64,000 nucleotides of DNA from DASYTH01 sp035762905 (GTDB taxonomy: Bacteria > Actinomycetota > Actinomycetes > Mycobacteriales > Pseudonocardiaceae). Within the stretch, counting starts at the first letter, position 1. Every line of letters starts with the position of its first letter. Below are positions 24,846 through 32,840 of this stretch, piece after piece. The DNA lies in the NCBI RefSeq assembly GCF_035762905.1, contig NZ_DASUCC010000080.1:27094-91093 (forward strand). The letters are read 5' to 3'. Under the pieces are notes generated by a model. That model saw nothing but the letters and a program-made list of their open reading frames with translations. It was not told where the DNA came from and searched no databases. The translations under genes and the position numbers were made by a program.

Positions 24846-25838
24846 ATGACACGGTCGGCCGTCGACGAGGCCAAGCCCGCAAGGGCAAGGGAGGTGCCGG
24901 AACCGCCCGCCGATTCCACAGGCCGGCGGCGGTTCCGCACCGACCTCGTCACCATCGTCCTGTTCCTGCTCCCGGCGCTGGTGCTGTTCGGGCTACTGGT
25001 GCTGGCACCGATCCTGCTGGCCAGCTACACCAGCCTGTTCAAGTGGAACGGGCTCGGCGGGCCACCCGAGGATTTCATCGGCCTGGACAACTTCACGAGG
25101 TTGTTCAGTGACAAGGTGTTCCTCGGCGACCTGCAGCACGCGGCGATCCTGATCGCCCTGACGGTCGTGTTCCAGCTGCCGTTCGCCCTGGCCATCGCCC
25201 TGCTGCTGTGTCAGCGAATCCGCGGCCGGATGGCGTTTCGGCTGCTGTTCTTCGCGCCCTACGTGCTCTCCGAGGTGATCGCCGGCGTCCTGTTCGCCAT
25301 GGTGTTCTCGCCGAACCGGGGGCTGGCCAACCATCTGTTCGGGCTGGTCGGGCTGGAGGACCTGGCCACCAACTGGCTGGCCGACCCGGCGGTGGTGCTG
25401 TACTCACTGTTCTTCGTGATCACCTGGAAGTACTTCGGCTTCCACATGATCCTCTACGTCGCGGCCCGGCAGGCCATCCCGGACGAGATCATCGAGGCGG
25501 CCACGATCGACGGCGCCAGCCCGTGGGAGACCTTCCGGTACGTGACGCTGCCGCTGCTCGGCCCGACCATCCGGATCAGCATCTTCCTGGCCGTGATCGG
25601 CACCATCCAGCTGTTCGACCTGGTCTGGGTGCTCACCAGGGGCGGCCCGATCCACGCATCGGAGACCATGGCGGTGACCATGTTCGACTTCGGTTTCGTC
25701 CGCTCGCAGGTCGGCTACGGCAGCGCGATCAGCGTGGTGATGTTCATGATCAGCTTCGTGTTCGCCCTGTTCTACCAGCGGTTCGTGATGCGCAGGGACA
25801 TCGAGGGCGCGGTGACCGGAATGCGGGACCGGCGATGA
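24846..25838 (+). CDS. CUT1 sugar ABC transporter permease (MalF type)
   Basis: Membrane permease of 330 residues with a cytoplasmic N-terminus of about 33 residues and six helices. The EAA loop is IIEAATIDGASPWETFRYVT, followed by LTRGGPIHASETM. The ATG at 24846 follows the binding-protein stop by 12 bases, and the gene ends in an ATGA overlap with the second permease. No ATPase is encoded in this operon. Confidence 0.92.
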   Translation: MTRSAVDEAKPARAREVPEPPADSTGRRRFRTDLVTIVLFLLPALVLFGLLVLAPILLASYTSLFKWNGLGGPPEDFIGLDNFTRLFSDKVFLGDLQHAAILIALTVVFQLPFALAIALLLCQRIRGRMAFRLLFFAPYVLSEVIAGVLFAMVFSPNRGLANHLFGLVGLEDLATNWLADPAVVLYSLFFVITWKYFGFHMILYVAARQAIPDEIIEAATIDGASPWETFRYVTLPLLGPTIRISIFLAVIGTIQLFDLVWVLTRGGPIHASETMAVTMFDFGFVRSQVGYGSAISVVMFMISFVFALFYQRFVMRRDIEGAVTGMRDRR

Positions 25839-26698
25839 AGGCGCTGCCATCCGGCCCGGTGCGGCCCGGCGGAACGCGCGCCGTGGCGCGGAACACGGTG
25901 CTGTACCTGATCGTCCTGGTCGTCGGGCTGTTCGTGGTGGTGCCGATCGGCTACGGGGTGCTCGGCGGGTTCAAGAACAACGGGCAGCTGTCCAACAACC
26001 CGTTCGGCCTGCCCGACCCGTGGATCTTCAGCAACTACACCGACATCCTCGGCTCGGTCACCTTCTGGCGTCCACTGTGGAACAGCACGGTCATCGCGCT
26101 GGCCACCACGCTGCTGTGCGTCGGGGTGGCCGCGATGGCCGGGTTCATCTTCGCCCGGTTCGCCTTCCGTGGCCGGGAACTGCTGTTCATGCTGTTCACC
26201 GTCGGCCTGATGTTCCCGTTCGCGGTGGCGATCCTGCCGCTGTTCGTGCTGCTGCGCGAGTTCGGCCTGCTGAACAACCCGCTCGGCGTGGTGCTCCCCC
26301 AGGCCGCCTTCGGCCTGCCGGTCACGATCATCATCCTGCGCTCGTTCTTCCGCGCCATCCCCAGCGAGATCGAGGAGGCCGCCACCATGGACGGGTGCAC
26401 CCCGTTCGGCTTCTTCTGGCGCATTCTGCTGCCTATGGCCCGCCCGGCCCTGGCCACGGTTTCCGTGCTGGCCATCGTGACCAGCTGGAACAACTTCATG
26501 CTCCCGCTGGTCGTGTTCAACGACCCGACCCAGTGGACCATCCCGGTCGCCGTGTCCCAGTTCAACAGCCAGTACTCGCAGGACACCGCCAAGGTGCTGG
26601 CCTACGTCGTGCTGGCCATGGTTCCCGCCCTCGCCCTCTACGCCGTGGCCGAACGCCAACTCGTCGGCGGTCTCGCCTCCGGCGCCACCAAGGGCTGA
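25835..26698 (+). CDS. CUT1 sugar ABC transporter permease (MalG type)
   Basis: Second permease, 287 residues, six helices, with the EAA loop EIEEAATMDGCTPFGFFWRI. It starts in an ATGA overlap with the first permease. The gene is the last of the transporter operon; a small GC hairpin follows, then the convergent GH15 gene. An external shared ATPase of the MsiK type is needed. Confidence 0.92.
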   Translation: MKALPSGPVRPGGTRAVARNTVLYLIVLVVGLFVVVPIGYGVLGGFKNNGQLSNNPFGLPDPWIFSNYTDILGSVTFWRPLWNSTVIALATTLLCVGVAAMAGFIFARFAFRGRELLFMLFTVGLMFPFAVAILPLFVLLREFGLLNNPLGVVLPQAAFGLPVTIIILRSFFRAIPSEIEEAATMDGCTPFGFFWRILLPMARPALATVSVLAIVTSWNNFMLPLVVFNDPTQWTIPVAVSQFNSQYSQDTAKVLAYVVLAMVPALALYAVAERQLVGGLASGATKG

Positions 26699-26721
26699 CC
26701 AACCAACCCCAGCCCACCCGG

Positions 26722-26738
26722 CCGCCGCGCAGCGGCGG
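26722..26738. terminator. Small GC hairpin between convergent genes
   Basis: CCGCCGC (26722-26728) and GCGGCGG (26732-26738) form a 7-bp stem around GCA. It lies between the convergent permease and GH15 genes and may terminate either. Confidence 0.45.
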
Positions 26739-26754
26739 GCACCCGAGCGACAGC

Positions 26755-28905
26755 TCAGCAGGGCCCGGCGTAGCGGCAGGCGACCACGGCCGGGCGCTCG
26801 ATCGGGTGGCCGGCGTCGATGGCGGCGGCCAGCCGGACGTACTGGGCATGGGTCCAGGCCAGCGGCGTCGCCGAACCGGTTCCGGTACCGGGGCGGGCGG
26901 CGCCGGGAGCCGGCGGCCGGGTGTCCCAGACCTGTTCCGGGAGCATGAGACCGCTGCCCGCGGTGGCGGCGATGGCGCGCAGCCGGGTGCCGGCCGCGCT
27001 CGCCGCGCCGGCCAGCAACTCGTACTCCCCGCGCTCCCCGGCGAAGATCGGCCACAGCCGGCCGAAGGTTCGGGTCGGCCGGGGGAAGTTGACGTTCCAC
27101 GGACCGCCGTCGGCCTGCTCGCCGTAGCCGTCGCTGGTGAACCGGTGCCAGAACTGGCCGGCCGGCGTCGAGGTGGACAGCTCCCGATCCACCACGGCGA
27201 TCGTGTTGCGGACGACCGGGTCGTCGAACCGCTTGACGCCCAACCGAACCAGCTCGAGGAAGCTGGGGTCGACGACCGCCCGCTGGTCGGTCTCACCGGG
27301 ATTGTTGTCGCCGAGGTTGTAGCTGGTTCCCCGGTCGGGCTGGGCGTCCTTGGTCAGGCGTAGGTAGTACGGGTCCGGCGAGTAGGGACCGGTCCTGGTG
27401 GCGGTCCAGCCCTCGACCGCGGCGGCCCAGGAGTCGGCGACGGCCAGGTAGCGGCCGGCTTGTTCGCCCCGGCCGGCGCGGGTGAGCAGGTCGGCCAGGC
27501 AGACCAGCCCGGCGACCTCGGCGGCGATCGTGGCCGGCGAGTAGCCGCTCTGGTTCTCCCAGCGTTCCTGCTCGGTCCACGGCGCGACGTTGCCGTCCTT
27601 GCGGTAGTTCACCATGAACTCGGCGGCCCGGACCAGGGCGTCCATTGTGGACGGATCGGTGCGGTCCAGCAGCCAGGCCAGCAGCATCGGCGCGGCCGTC
27701 TCGTCGAGCTGGACGCTGGTCCAGTACGGACTGCCGTCCACCCGGGTGTTCTGCGCCAGGTGGCCGTCGGGCTGTTGCTGGTGGCGCAGCATGAAGTCCA
27801 GCGCGCGGTGGGCCGCCTGCCGGTCACCGGCCGCGATCAGCGCCGTGGCCACCTGGTACAGGTCGCGCGGCCAGACCAGCGCGTACGGACCGAACTCCGG
27901 CACGATCACCCGGTCGAACCCGAACGCCCAGGGCAGCGCGGGTGCGGCCACGAACGCACCGGGGTTGCGCTTGTCCTCGGTCGCGGCGATGACCAGCAGC
28001 GAGCTGGTGTAGACCGCCCGTTCGTGCGGCGTACGCACGCTTTCCGGCGGGCGGCGCAGGCCGGCCAGGTAGGAGCGCCACCCCGCCCGGTACCCGGTCG
28101 CGGCCGCGCCGAAACCGGTGCGCAGCGAGCCGCGCGCGGCCGCGAGGGCGGCGCCGCGGTCGGCGCCGAAGCCGAGCACCAGCGTCTCGTGCCGGTGGCC
28201 GGCACCGTCCACTCGCAACTGTCCGGTCTGCACCACGTTTCCCGGTCCGGCCGAGCGGTACCGCGAGTCCAGCCGCCGGTCCGCGGCCAGGTCGGTCCAC
28301 CCGTCGCTGGTACCGAGGAACCCGTTGGAGGTGCTGGCAAAGCCGCGCCCGGCGAGCAGTGCGCTCGCGGTGCCGGCATCCATGGCGACCAACGCGTTGC
28401 CCACGGTCTCGGCCCGGTCGTCGTCGCCCTCCCGGGACAGCGCCGGGTCGTACAGCACGAACGCGGTCAGCGGGCGGCCGGAATGCGAACGCAGCTCGAG
28501 GTCGACCAGCAGGGTGGCCCGGTTCGGATCGGTGACGTAGGTGAGCACCGCGGTCCAACCGCGCCCGCCGGCGGTCTGCCGGAACACCAGGTCGCCGACC
28601 TGCTCGGTGCGCACCCGGACGTCCTGCGCCCGCTCGGCGAAGCTCACCCCGTCGGTCACCACCAACTGCAGGTCGCGCACGGCCGGCGTGCTCAGATCCG
28701 GGTAGAACACCTCGGTCATCCGGCCGCCGCCGAGGGTGAACCAGACCGGGCTGCCGGCCCCGGAGCGCGCGGTGCCGAACCCCTGCTTGTCCGCCGGGGT
28801 GAACACCGCCGGTTCGCCGGGACCGCCCGGCGCCGTGTCCGCCGCGGCGGCCGGTACCGGCAGGGTCAACGCGAGCACGGCCGCGAGCAGGGCTGCCTTC
28901 AGCAT
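26755..28905 (-). CDS. Secreted GH15 glucoamylase/glucodextranase-type enzyme
   Basis: Family GH15 exo-glucosidase, 716 residues, acting outside the cell on starch- or dextran-type glucans. Signal peptide MLKAALLAAVLALTLPVPAAAA, an N-terminal beta-sandwich (GH15-N, about 40-290), then the (alpha/alpha)6 catalytic barrel. The acid glutamate lies in PWTEQERWEN and the base in LPEQVWDTR; LVWPRDLYQVATALIAAG is another family landmark. The arrangement is that of bacterial glucoamylase and glucodextranase; which bond is preferred cannot be told. The ATG at 28903-28905 has GAGGAG upstream; an upstream reading adds 27 residues without a signal. The gene stands alone, divergent from the molybdoenzyme. 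Confidence 0.93.
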   Translation of the reverse strand: MLKAALLAAVLALTLPVPAAAADTAPGGPGEPAVFTPADKQGFGTARSGAGSPVWFTLGGGRMTEVFYPDLSTPAVRDLQLVVTDGVSFAERAQDVRVRTEQVGDLVFRQTAGGRGWTAVLTYVTDPNRATLLVDLELRSHSGRPLTAFVLYDPALSREGDDDRAETVGNALVAMDAGTASALLAGRGFASTSNGFLGTSDGWTDLAADRRLDSRYRSAGPGNVVQTGQLRVDGAGHRHETLVLGFGADRGAALAAARGSLRTGFGAAATGYRAGWRSYLAGLRRPPESVRTPHERAVYTSSLLVIAATEDKRNPGAFVAAPALPWAFGFDRVIVPEFGPYALVWPRDLYQVATALIAAGDRQAAHRALDFMLRHQQQPDGHLAQNTRVDGSPYWTSVQLDETAAPMLLAWLLDRTDPSTMDALVRAAEFMVNYRKDGNVAPWTEQERWENQSGYSPATIAAEVAGLVCLADLLTRAGRGEQAGRYLAVADSWAAAVEGWTATRTGPYSPDPYYLRLTKDAQPDRGTSYNLGDNNPGETDQRAVVDPSFLELVRLGVKRFDDPVVRNTIAVVDRELSTSTPAGQFWHRFTSDGYGEQADGGPWNVNFPRPTRTFGRLWPIFAGERGEYELLAGAASAAGTRLRAIAATAGSGLMLPEQVWDTRPPAPGAARPGTGTGSATPLAWTHAQYVRLAAAIDAGHPIERPAVVACRYAGPC

Positions 28906-29024
28906 GCTCCTCGCATTCCCGCCCCTGCCGACCGCAAACCGAACCAGCCCGGCCCGCGCCGCCATTCGGCACCTGCCGATCGGCATCTACCGTTGGCCGG
29001 CCGCGCACGCCTACCGTCGGCGGC

Positions 29025-30047
29025 ATGCTGCGCGCACCGGCCCCGCGGGTGACCAACCTGGCCCTGCTCGCGGTGCTGGCGCTGGCGTTCGCCACCGGCA
29101 TCGGCGCGGTCGCGGCCGGCGCACCCGGCGGCCGGTGGACGGTGCTCGCACACGGCATCGTGGGGATGGCCGTGATCGTGCTGGTGCCGTGGAAAAGCCT
29201 GGTGATCCGGCGCGGGCTGCGCCGGTCTCGCCGGACCCGGTGGTTGTCCCTGCTGCTGGCGGTCCTGGTGGTCACCACCCTGCTGACCGGTATCGCCTAC
29301 ACCACCGGCCTGGTCCGCTCCGTGGCCGGAATCCTGGTCATGTGGTTGCACATCGCCGGGGCGCTTGCCCTGCTGCCGCTGGTGGTCTGGCACGTGCTGG
29401 CCCGCCGGGTCCGGCCACGAAGAGCCGACCTGTCCCGGCGTGCGCTGGTCAGGGGCGGCGTGTTCGCCGCGGTCGCGGCGGGCCTGTACGGCAGCCAGGC
29501 CGCGGCGGTGAGCCTGGCCGGGTTGCCCGGCGCCGGCCGCCGGTTCACCGGGTCGTACGCCGCCGGCTCGTTCAACCCGGCGGCCATGCCCAGCTACAGC
29601 TGGCTGGACGACACCACTCCGGCGATCGACCCGCGGGACTGGCGGCTCGCCGTGGTCGCCGGCGGTACCCGGCGCGAGCTGACCCTCGGCGACCTGGACG
29701 CGGCCGCGGTGCGGACGGTGCGGGCGACGCTGGACTGCACCTCCGGCTGGTATGCCGAGCAGGACTGGGCCGGCGTTCCGGTCCGCGCGCTGCTGCCCGA
29801 CCCCGGCTCGGCGCGCAGCCTGCTGGTCCGGTCCCGCACCGGCTACTGGGTCCGCTTCCCGATCCGCGATCTCGACCACCTGCTGCTGGCCACCGGGGTC
29901 GGCGGTGTGCCGCTGCGCCCCGGCCACGGCTATCCCGCGCGGCTGGTCGCCCCCGGCCGCCGGGGGTTCTGGTGGGTGAAGTGGGTGGACCACCTCGAGC
30001 TGACGGACACCCCGTGGTGGTGGCAACCGCCGTTCCCGCTGACCTGA
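29025..30047 (+). CDS. YedY-like molybdoenzyme fused to a membrane domain
   Basis: Protein of 340 residues. The N-terminal half has about four membrane helices (for example LALLAVLALAFATGIGAVAA and LLLAVLVVTTLLTGIAYTTG) like a cytochrome b or YedZ-type domain, with His residues that could bind haem. A further hydrophobic segment near 150 leads to a sulfite-oxidase-fold molybdopterin domain; the molybdenum-binding cysteine is in TLDCTSGWYAEQDWAGVPV. It may be a single-chain version of the MsrPQ (YedYZ) oxidoreductase, facing the cell exterior. The gene is transcribed alone, divergent from GH15. Confidence 0.85.
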   Translation: MLRAPAPRVTNLALLAVLALAFATGIGAVAAGAPGGRWTVLAHGIVGMAVIVLVPWKSLVIRRGLRRSRRTRWLSLLLAVLVVTTLLTGIAYTTGLVRSVAGILVMWLHIAGALALLPLVVWHVLARRVRPRRADLSRRALVRGGVFAAVAAGLYGSQAAAVSLAGLPGAGRRFTGSYAAGSFNPAAMPSYSWLDDTTPAIDPRDWRLAVVAGGTRRELTLGDLDAAAVRTVRATLDCTSGWYAEQDWAGVPVRALLPDPGSARSLLVRSRTGYWVRFPIRDLDHLLLATGVGGVPLRPGHGYPARLVAPGRRGFWWVKWVDHLELTDTPWWWQPPFPLT

Positions 30048-30060
30048 CTCCACGGTCGAG

Positions 30061-30927
30061 CTACTGGGACAGCTCCTCGATCCGGCGCTGCACGGTGGCC
30101 CGGGACTCCTCGACCGAGTAGGCCGACTCGCGCAGCCGGCTCAACGTGGTGCGGTACCGGGCGATGGCCTCCGGGTCGTCGTGGTAGGTGCCGCGGACCC
30201 GGTCCTCGGTGTAGACCACGCCGGGGTCGTTCTCCAGCCGCTCGGGGAAGGTCAGCAGCACGAACGTGCCGGCCACACCGGCGTGCACGCCGGCCGAAAG
30301 GGGCAGCACCCGGATCGTGACGGCCGGCGACTCGGCCACCTTGAGCAGGTGGTTGAGCTGCTCGGTCAACACGATCTCTTCGCCTGCGAGGCGGTAGAGC
30401 GCAGACTCGTCCAGCACGACGTCGACCGTCGGCGGGTCCGGGTCACGGGTGAGCACGTCCTGCCGGGCCATGCGCAGCTCGACCCGTTGCGCCACCACGG
30501 CGTTGGGCAGCCCGGGGAAGGCGCTGCGGATCAGATGCTCGGCATAGTCCGGGGTCTGGAACAGGCTGGGGATGACCAGCGCGTCGTAGCTGGCGATCTC
30601 CGTTGCGGTGGCCTCGAGGCCGAGGAACAGCTCGAACCAGGCCGGAACCACGTCGGCGAACGGCAACCACCAGTCCCGGCCGGCCCGGGCCTCCTCGAGC
30701 AGGTCGAGGAACGCCGGGATGCGTTGCGCGGCACCGTAGTGCCGCAACAGCAGCTCCAGCTCGGGGATCTTGGGGAGATTGCGGGCCACTTCGAGATGGG
30801 TGATGTGACTGGTGGCGCACCCGGCGCGCCTGGCCACCTCAACGCGCTTGAACCCGGCCGCCTCCCGCAGCCTGCGCAGTTCGAGCGCCACATATCGCTT
30901 GAGCACGGTCGGGCTCGGTGCGACCAC
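30061..30927 (-). CDS. XRE-family regulator with DUF5753 domain
   Basis: Helix-turn-helix regulator of 288 residues, start GTG at 30925-30927. The XRE domain is about residues 12-66 (LRRLREAAGFKRVEVARRAG, then HITHLEVARNLP), followed by DUF5753 with SLFQTPDYAEHLIRSAFPG. These WhiJ-like proteins are numerous in actinomycetes and often act with a small DUF397 partner; I found none here. It is divergent from the MFS gene across a 370-bp region with a perfect palindrome, so it may control the transporter. Confidence 0.9.
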   Translation of the reverse strand: MVAPSPTVLKRYVALELRRLREAAGFKRVEVARRAGCATSHITHLEVARNLPKIPELELLLRHYGAAQRIPAFLDLLEEARAGRDWWLPFADVVPAWFELFLGLEATATEIASYDALVIPSLFQTPDYAEHLIRSAFPGLPNAVVAQRVELRMARQDVLTRDPDPPTVDVVLDESALYRLAGEEIVLTEQLNHLLKVAESPAVTIRVLPLSAGVHAGVAGTFVLLTFPERLENDPGVVYTEDRVRGTYHDDPEAIARYRTTLSRLRESAYSVEESRATVQRRIEELSQ

Positions 30928-31297
30928 CAGGTTTCTTCCTCTCGTTTGGCCTGCAAAGAAAACACCCGAGCTGCTGCGGTATCACATTGTGATGTGCGTG
31001 GCCGTTCCGTCACGCCATGTTACGGCGTAATCTCTTACCTAGTAACGCGTTACTACGTACCGCTGTAGTGCTCCAAACCATCACCATAGCCCCCATGGCA
31101 AGGTCCGGTGTACGCACCGAATCGCCGCAGCTGACATAACGCGACCACCCCTTCCGCCGAGCGCCACCAGCCCGCCGGCGTCTGCCTGCGCGTGCTCCGA
31201 AACGCCTTGCGACGCCGCCGCATCCGCCCCGACAAGTAGCTCCCCCTACGTGCGTTCCACCGCGGCCGGGTCACTCATCTACAGCTGGAGGCCCGAC
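30928..31297. other. 370-bp divergent intergenic region
   Basis: No convincing gene. The part at about 30,950-31,075 is AT-richer than its surroundings and holds a 16-bp palindrome at 31040-31055. A 73-codon open frame on the minus strand (31053-31274) has no supporting features and I treat it as chance. Confidence 0.6.
31040..31055. promoter_or_regulatory. Perfect 16-bp palindrome, XRE/MFS intergenic
   Basis: TAGTAACGCGTTACTA is perfectly symmetric. It lies 113 bases upstream of the XRE start and 243 upstream of the MFS start, so it is a plausible operator for the XRE gene. Confidence 0.5.
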
Positions 31298-32620
31298 GTG
31301 AAGCAAGACAGTGTCGTCGAGCAAACCGCCACGCCCCAGCAGCGCGCTGGTGCCCCACCACTGCTGCATCCGAGCCCGGTAGATCGATCCCGCCTGGCGT
31401 TGCCCATGGCGGTCCTGCTTGCCGTTCCGTTGCTGGCGCTGAACCTTCGGCCGGCGGTCACGAGCATGGGCACGGTTCTGTCCGACGTTCGGCTGGACAT
31501 CGGCATGTCGGCCATGCTGGCATCGGTGGTGGTCGCGGCCCCGGTCTGGTGCTTCGCGGCCGGTGGGGCGCTCGCCTGGGCCCTGCGGGTGCGGTTCGGC
31601 ACCATGCGCACGGTGGCCGTGGCGCTTGTGGTTTTGGGGATATCGCTGGCCTTCCGGGTGGTCGGCGGATCATACCTGTTGCTGGCCGGCACCGTCACCG
31701 CGTGCCTGGCCATCGCCGTACTCGGCACCCTGTTGCCGGCCATCGTGCACACCGCCCCGCCGCGCGAGTGGGCCACCCTCACCGGCTGCTACGTCGCCGC
31801 CCTCGGCAGCGGCAGCGCGGTCGGCGCGCTGGTCACCCCGCAGATCAGCTCGCACAGCTCCTGGCAGCTCGGCGCCAGCAGCTGGGCCCTGCTCGCCGGG
31901 GCCGGTTGGCTGGCCTGGCGGGTGGCCGGCCGGGCGTTCCCCGAGCGTCCGCCTGGCGCCGGCCCGCAACGCCGCACCAGCCCGCTCACCCTGCGCCCCG
32001 CCGGCACCGCCTGGGCGCTCACCCTCCACTTCGGACTCACGTCCGGCTTCACCTTCAGCATCATGGGCTGGCTGCCCAGCATGCTGCTGGAACGCGCTTC
32101 CGTACCGCCGCACCAGGTCGCCTGGCTGTTCACCGTCGCCATGGCGCTCGGCGTCCCCATCGCCCTCCGGGTCCCGAAATGGGCCCGCCGGAGCAAGTCC
32201 CAATCCGGCCTCGCGGTGGCCCTGGCCGCCCCCAACATGATCGCCGTGGCCGGCCTGCTGCTCGTCCCCGCCTACGCCCCCTGGGCCTGGGCCGTCGGCC
32301 TCGGCCTCGGCATGCCGGCGGTCGGCCTGGCGCTCACCATGATCTCGCTGCGCGCCGACTCGGCGAGCGACACCGCCGCCGCCCTGTCCTCGATGGTCCA
32401 GGGCTTCGGCTACGCCATCGCCGGCGCCACCGCGCTCGGCATCGGCCTCCTGCACGGCGCCACCGACATCTGGGAGTGGCCGCTGGTCGCCCTCATGCTG
32501 GTGCTCTGCGGGCAGATGCTCACCGGCATGGCCGCCGGCCTGCCCATCACCATCCGCTCCGGCCCCCAGGTCGTCCCCCTGATGTTCCCCGGCATCCCGC
32601 AACAACGCCTAGGAAGCTGA
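31298..32620 (+). CDS. MFS transporter (CynX/NimT-like)
   Basis: Major facilitator superfamily protein of 440 residues with twelve predicted helices. The segment LPMAVLLAVPLLALNLRPAV at the first helix is typical of CynX/NimT (cyanate / nitroimidazole) type carriers. GTG at 31298 is chosen because GGAGG precedes it by seven bases; the longer frame adds 16 residues. The substrate is unknown. It may be controlled by the divergent XRE protein. Confidence 0.87.
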   Translation: MKQDSVVEQTATPQQRAGAPPLLHPSPVDRSRLALPMAVLLAVPLLALNLRPAVTSMGTVLSDVRLDIGMSAMLASVVVAAPVWCFAAGGALAWALRVRFGTMRTVAVALVVLGISLAFRVVGGSYLLLAGTVTACLAIAVLGTLLPAIVHTAPPREWATLTGCYVAALGSGSAVGALVTPQISSHSSWQLGASSWALLAGAGWLAWRVAGRAFPERPPGAGPQRRTSPLTLRPAGTAWALTLHFGLTSGFTFSIMGWLPSMLLERASVPPHQVAWLFTVAMALGVPIALRVPKWARRSKSQSGLAVALAAPNMIAVAGLLLVPAYAPWAWAVGLGLGMPAVGLALTMISLRADSASDTAAALSSMVQGFGYAIAGATALGIGLLHGATDIWEWPLVALMLVLCGQMLTGMAAGLPITIRSGPQVVPLMFPGIPQQRLGS

Positions 32621-32625
32621 CCAAC

Positions 32626-32722
32626 CCGGCGACTCGGCTGCCACACCCGAGAACTCAGCTGCTTGAGCTGGGAACTCGGGTGCTGGGAACCGGGAACTCG
32701 CCGGTCTGGCGACGGCGACTCG
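32626..32722. repeat. Cluster of short ACTCG/AACTC repeats
   Basis: Within about 100 bases the words CGGCGACTCG, GAGAACTCAGCTG, GGGAACTCGGG, GGGAACTCGCCGG and GGCGACTCGCG occur one after another. The same words recur at 41490-41545 (CGGAACTCAGCTG, CCGGCGACTCGCG, GGGGACTCGCG). This is an intergenic dispersed repeat family of unknown function. Confidence 0.55.
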
Positions 32723-32790
32723 CGGGCGGGCGCGAGGGTGACCGGGGGGTTTCGGTGCACGGAAACCCAGAAGCACCGGGGGTTTTACCT

Positions 32791-32832
32791 CTCGCCCGGG
32801 TCCGACGAGGGACGGAACCGGACCCGGGCGAG
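32791..32832 (-). terminator. Terminator of the GH9 gene
   Basis: CTCGCCCGGGTCCG (32791-32804) and CGGACCCGGGCGAG (32819-32832) are perfect 14-bp arms around a 14-base loop, eight bases past the GH9 stop codon. Confidence 0.8.
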
Positions 32833-32840
32833 CGCGGGGA

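Noticed and set aside
31053..31274. Small minus-strand frame that could be a DUF397 partner of the XRE gene
   Set aside because: It lacks the usual DUF397 motifs and has biased Arg-rich composition; no ribosome binding site was seen.
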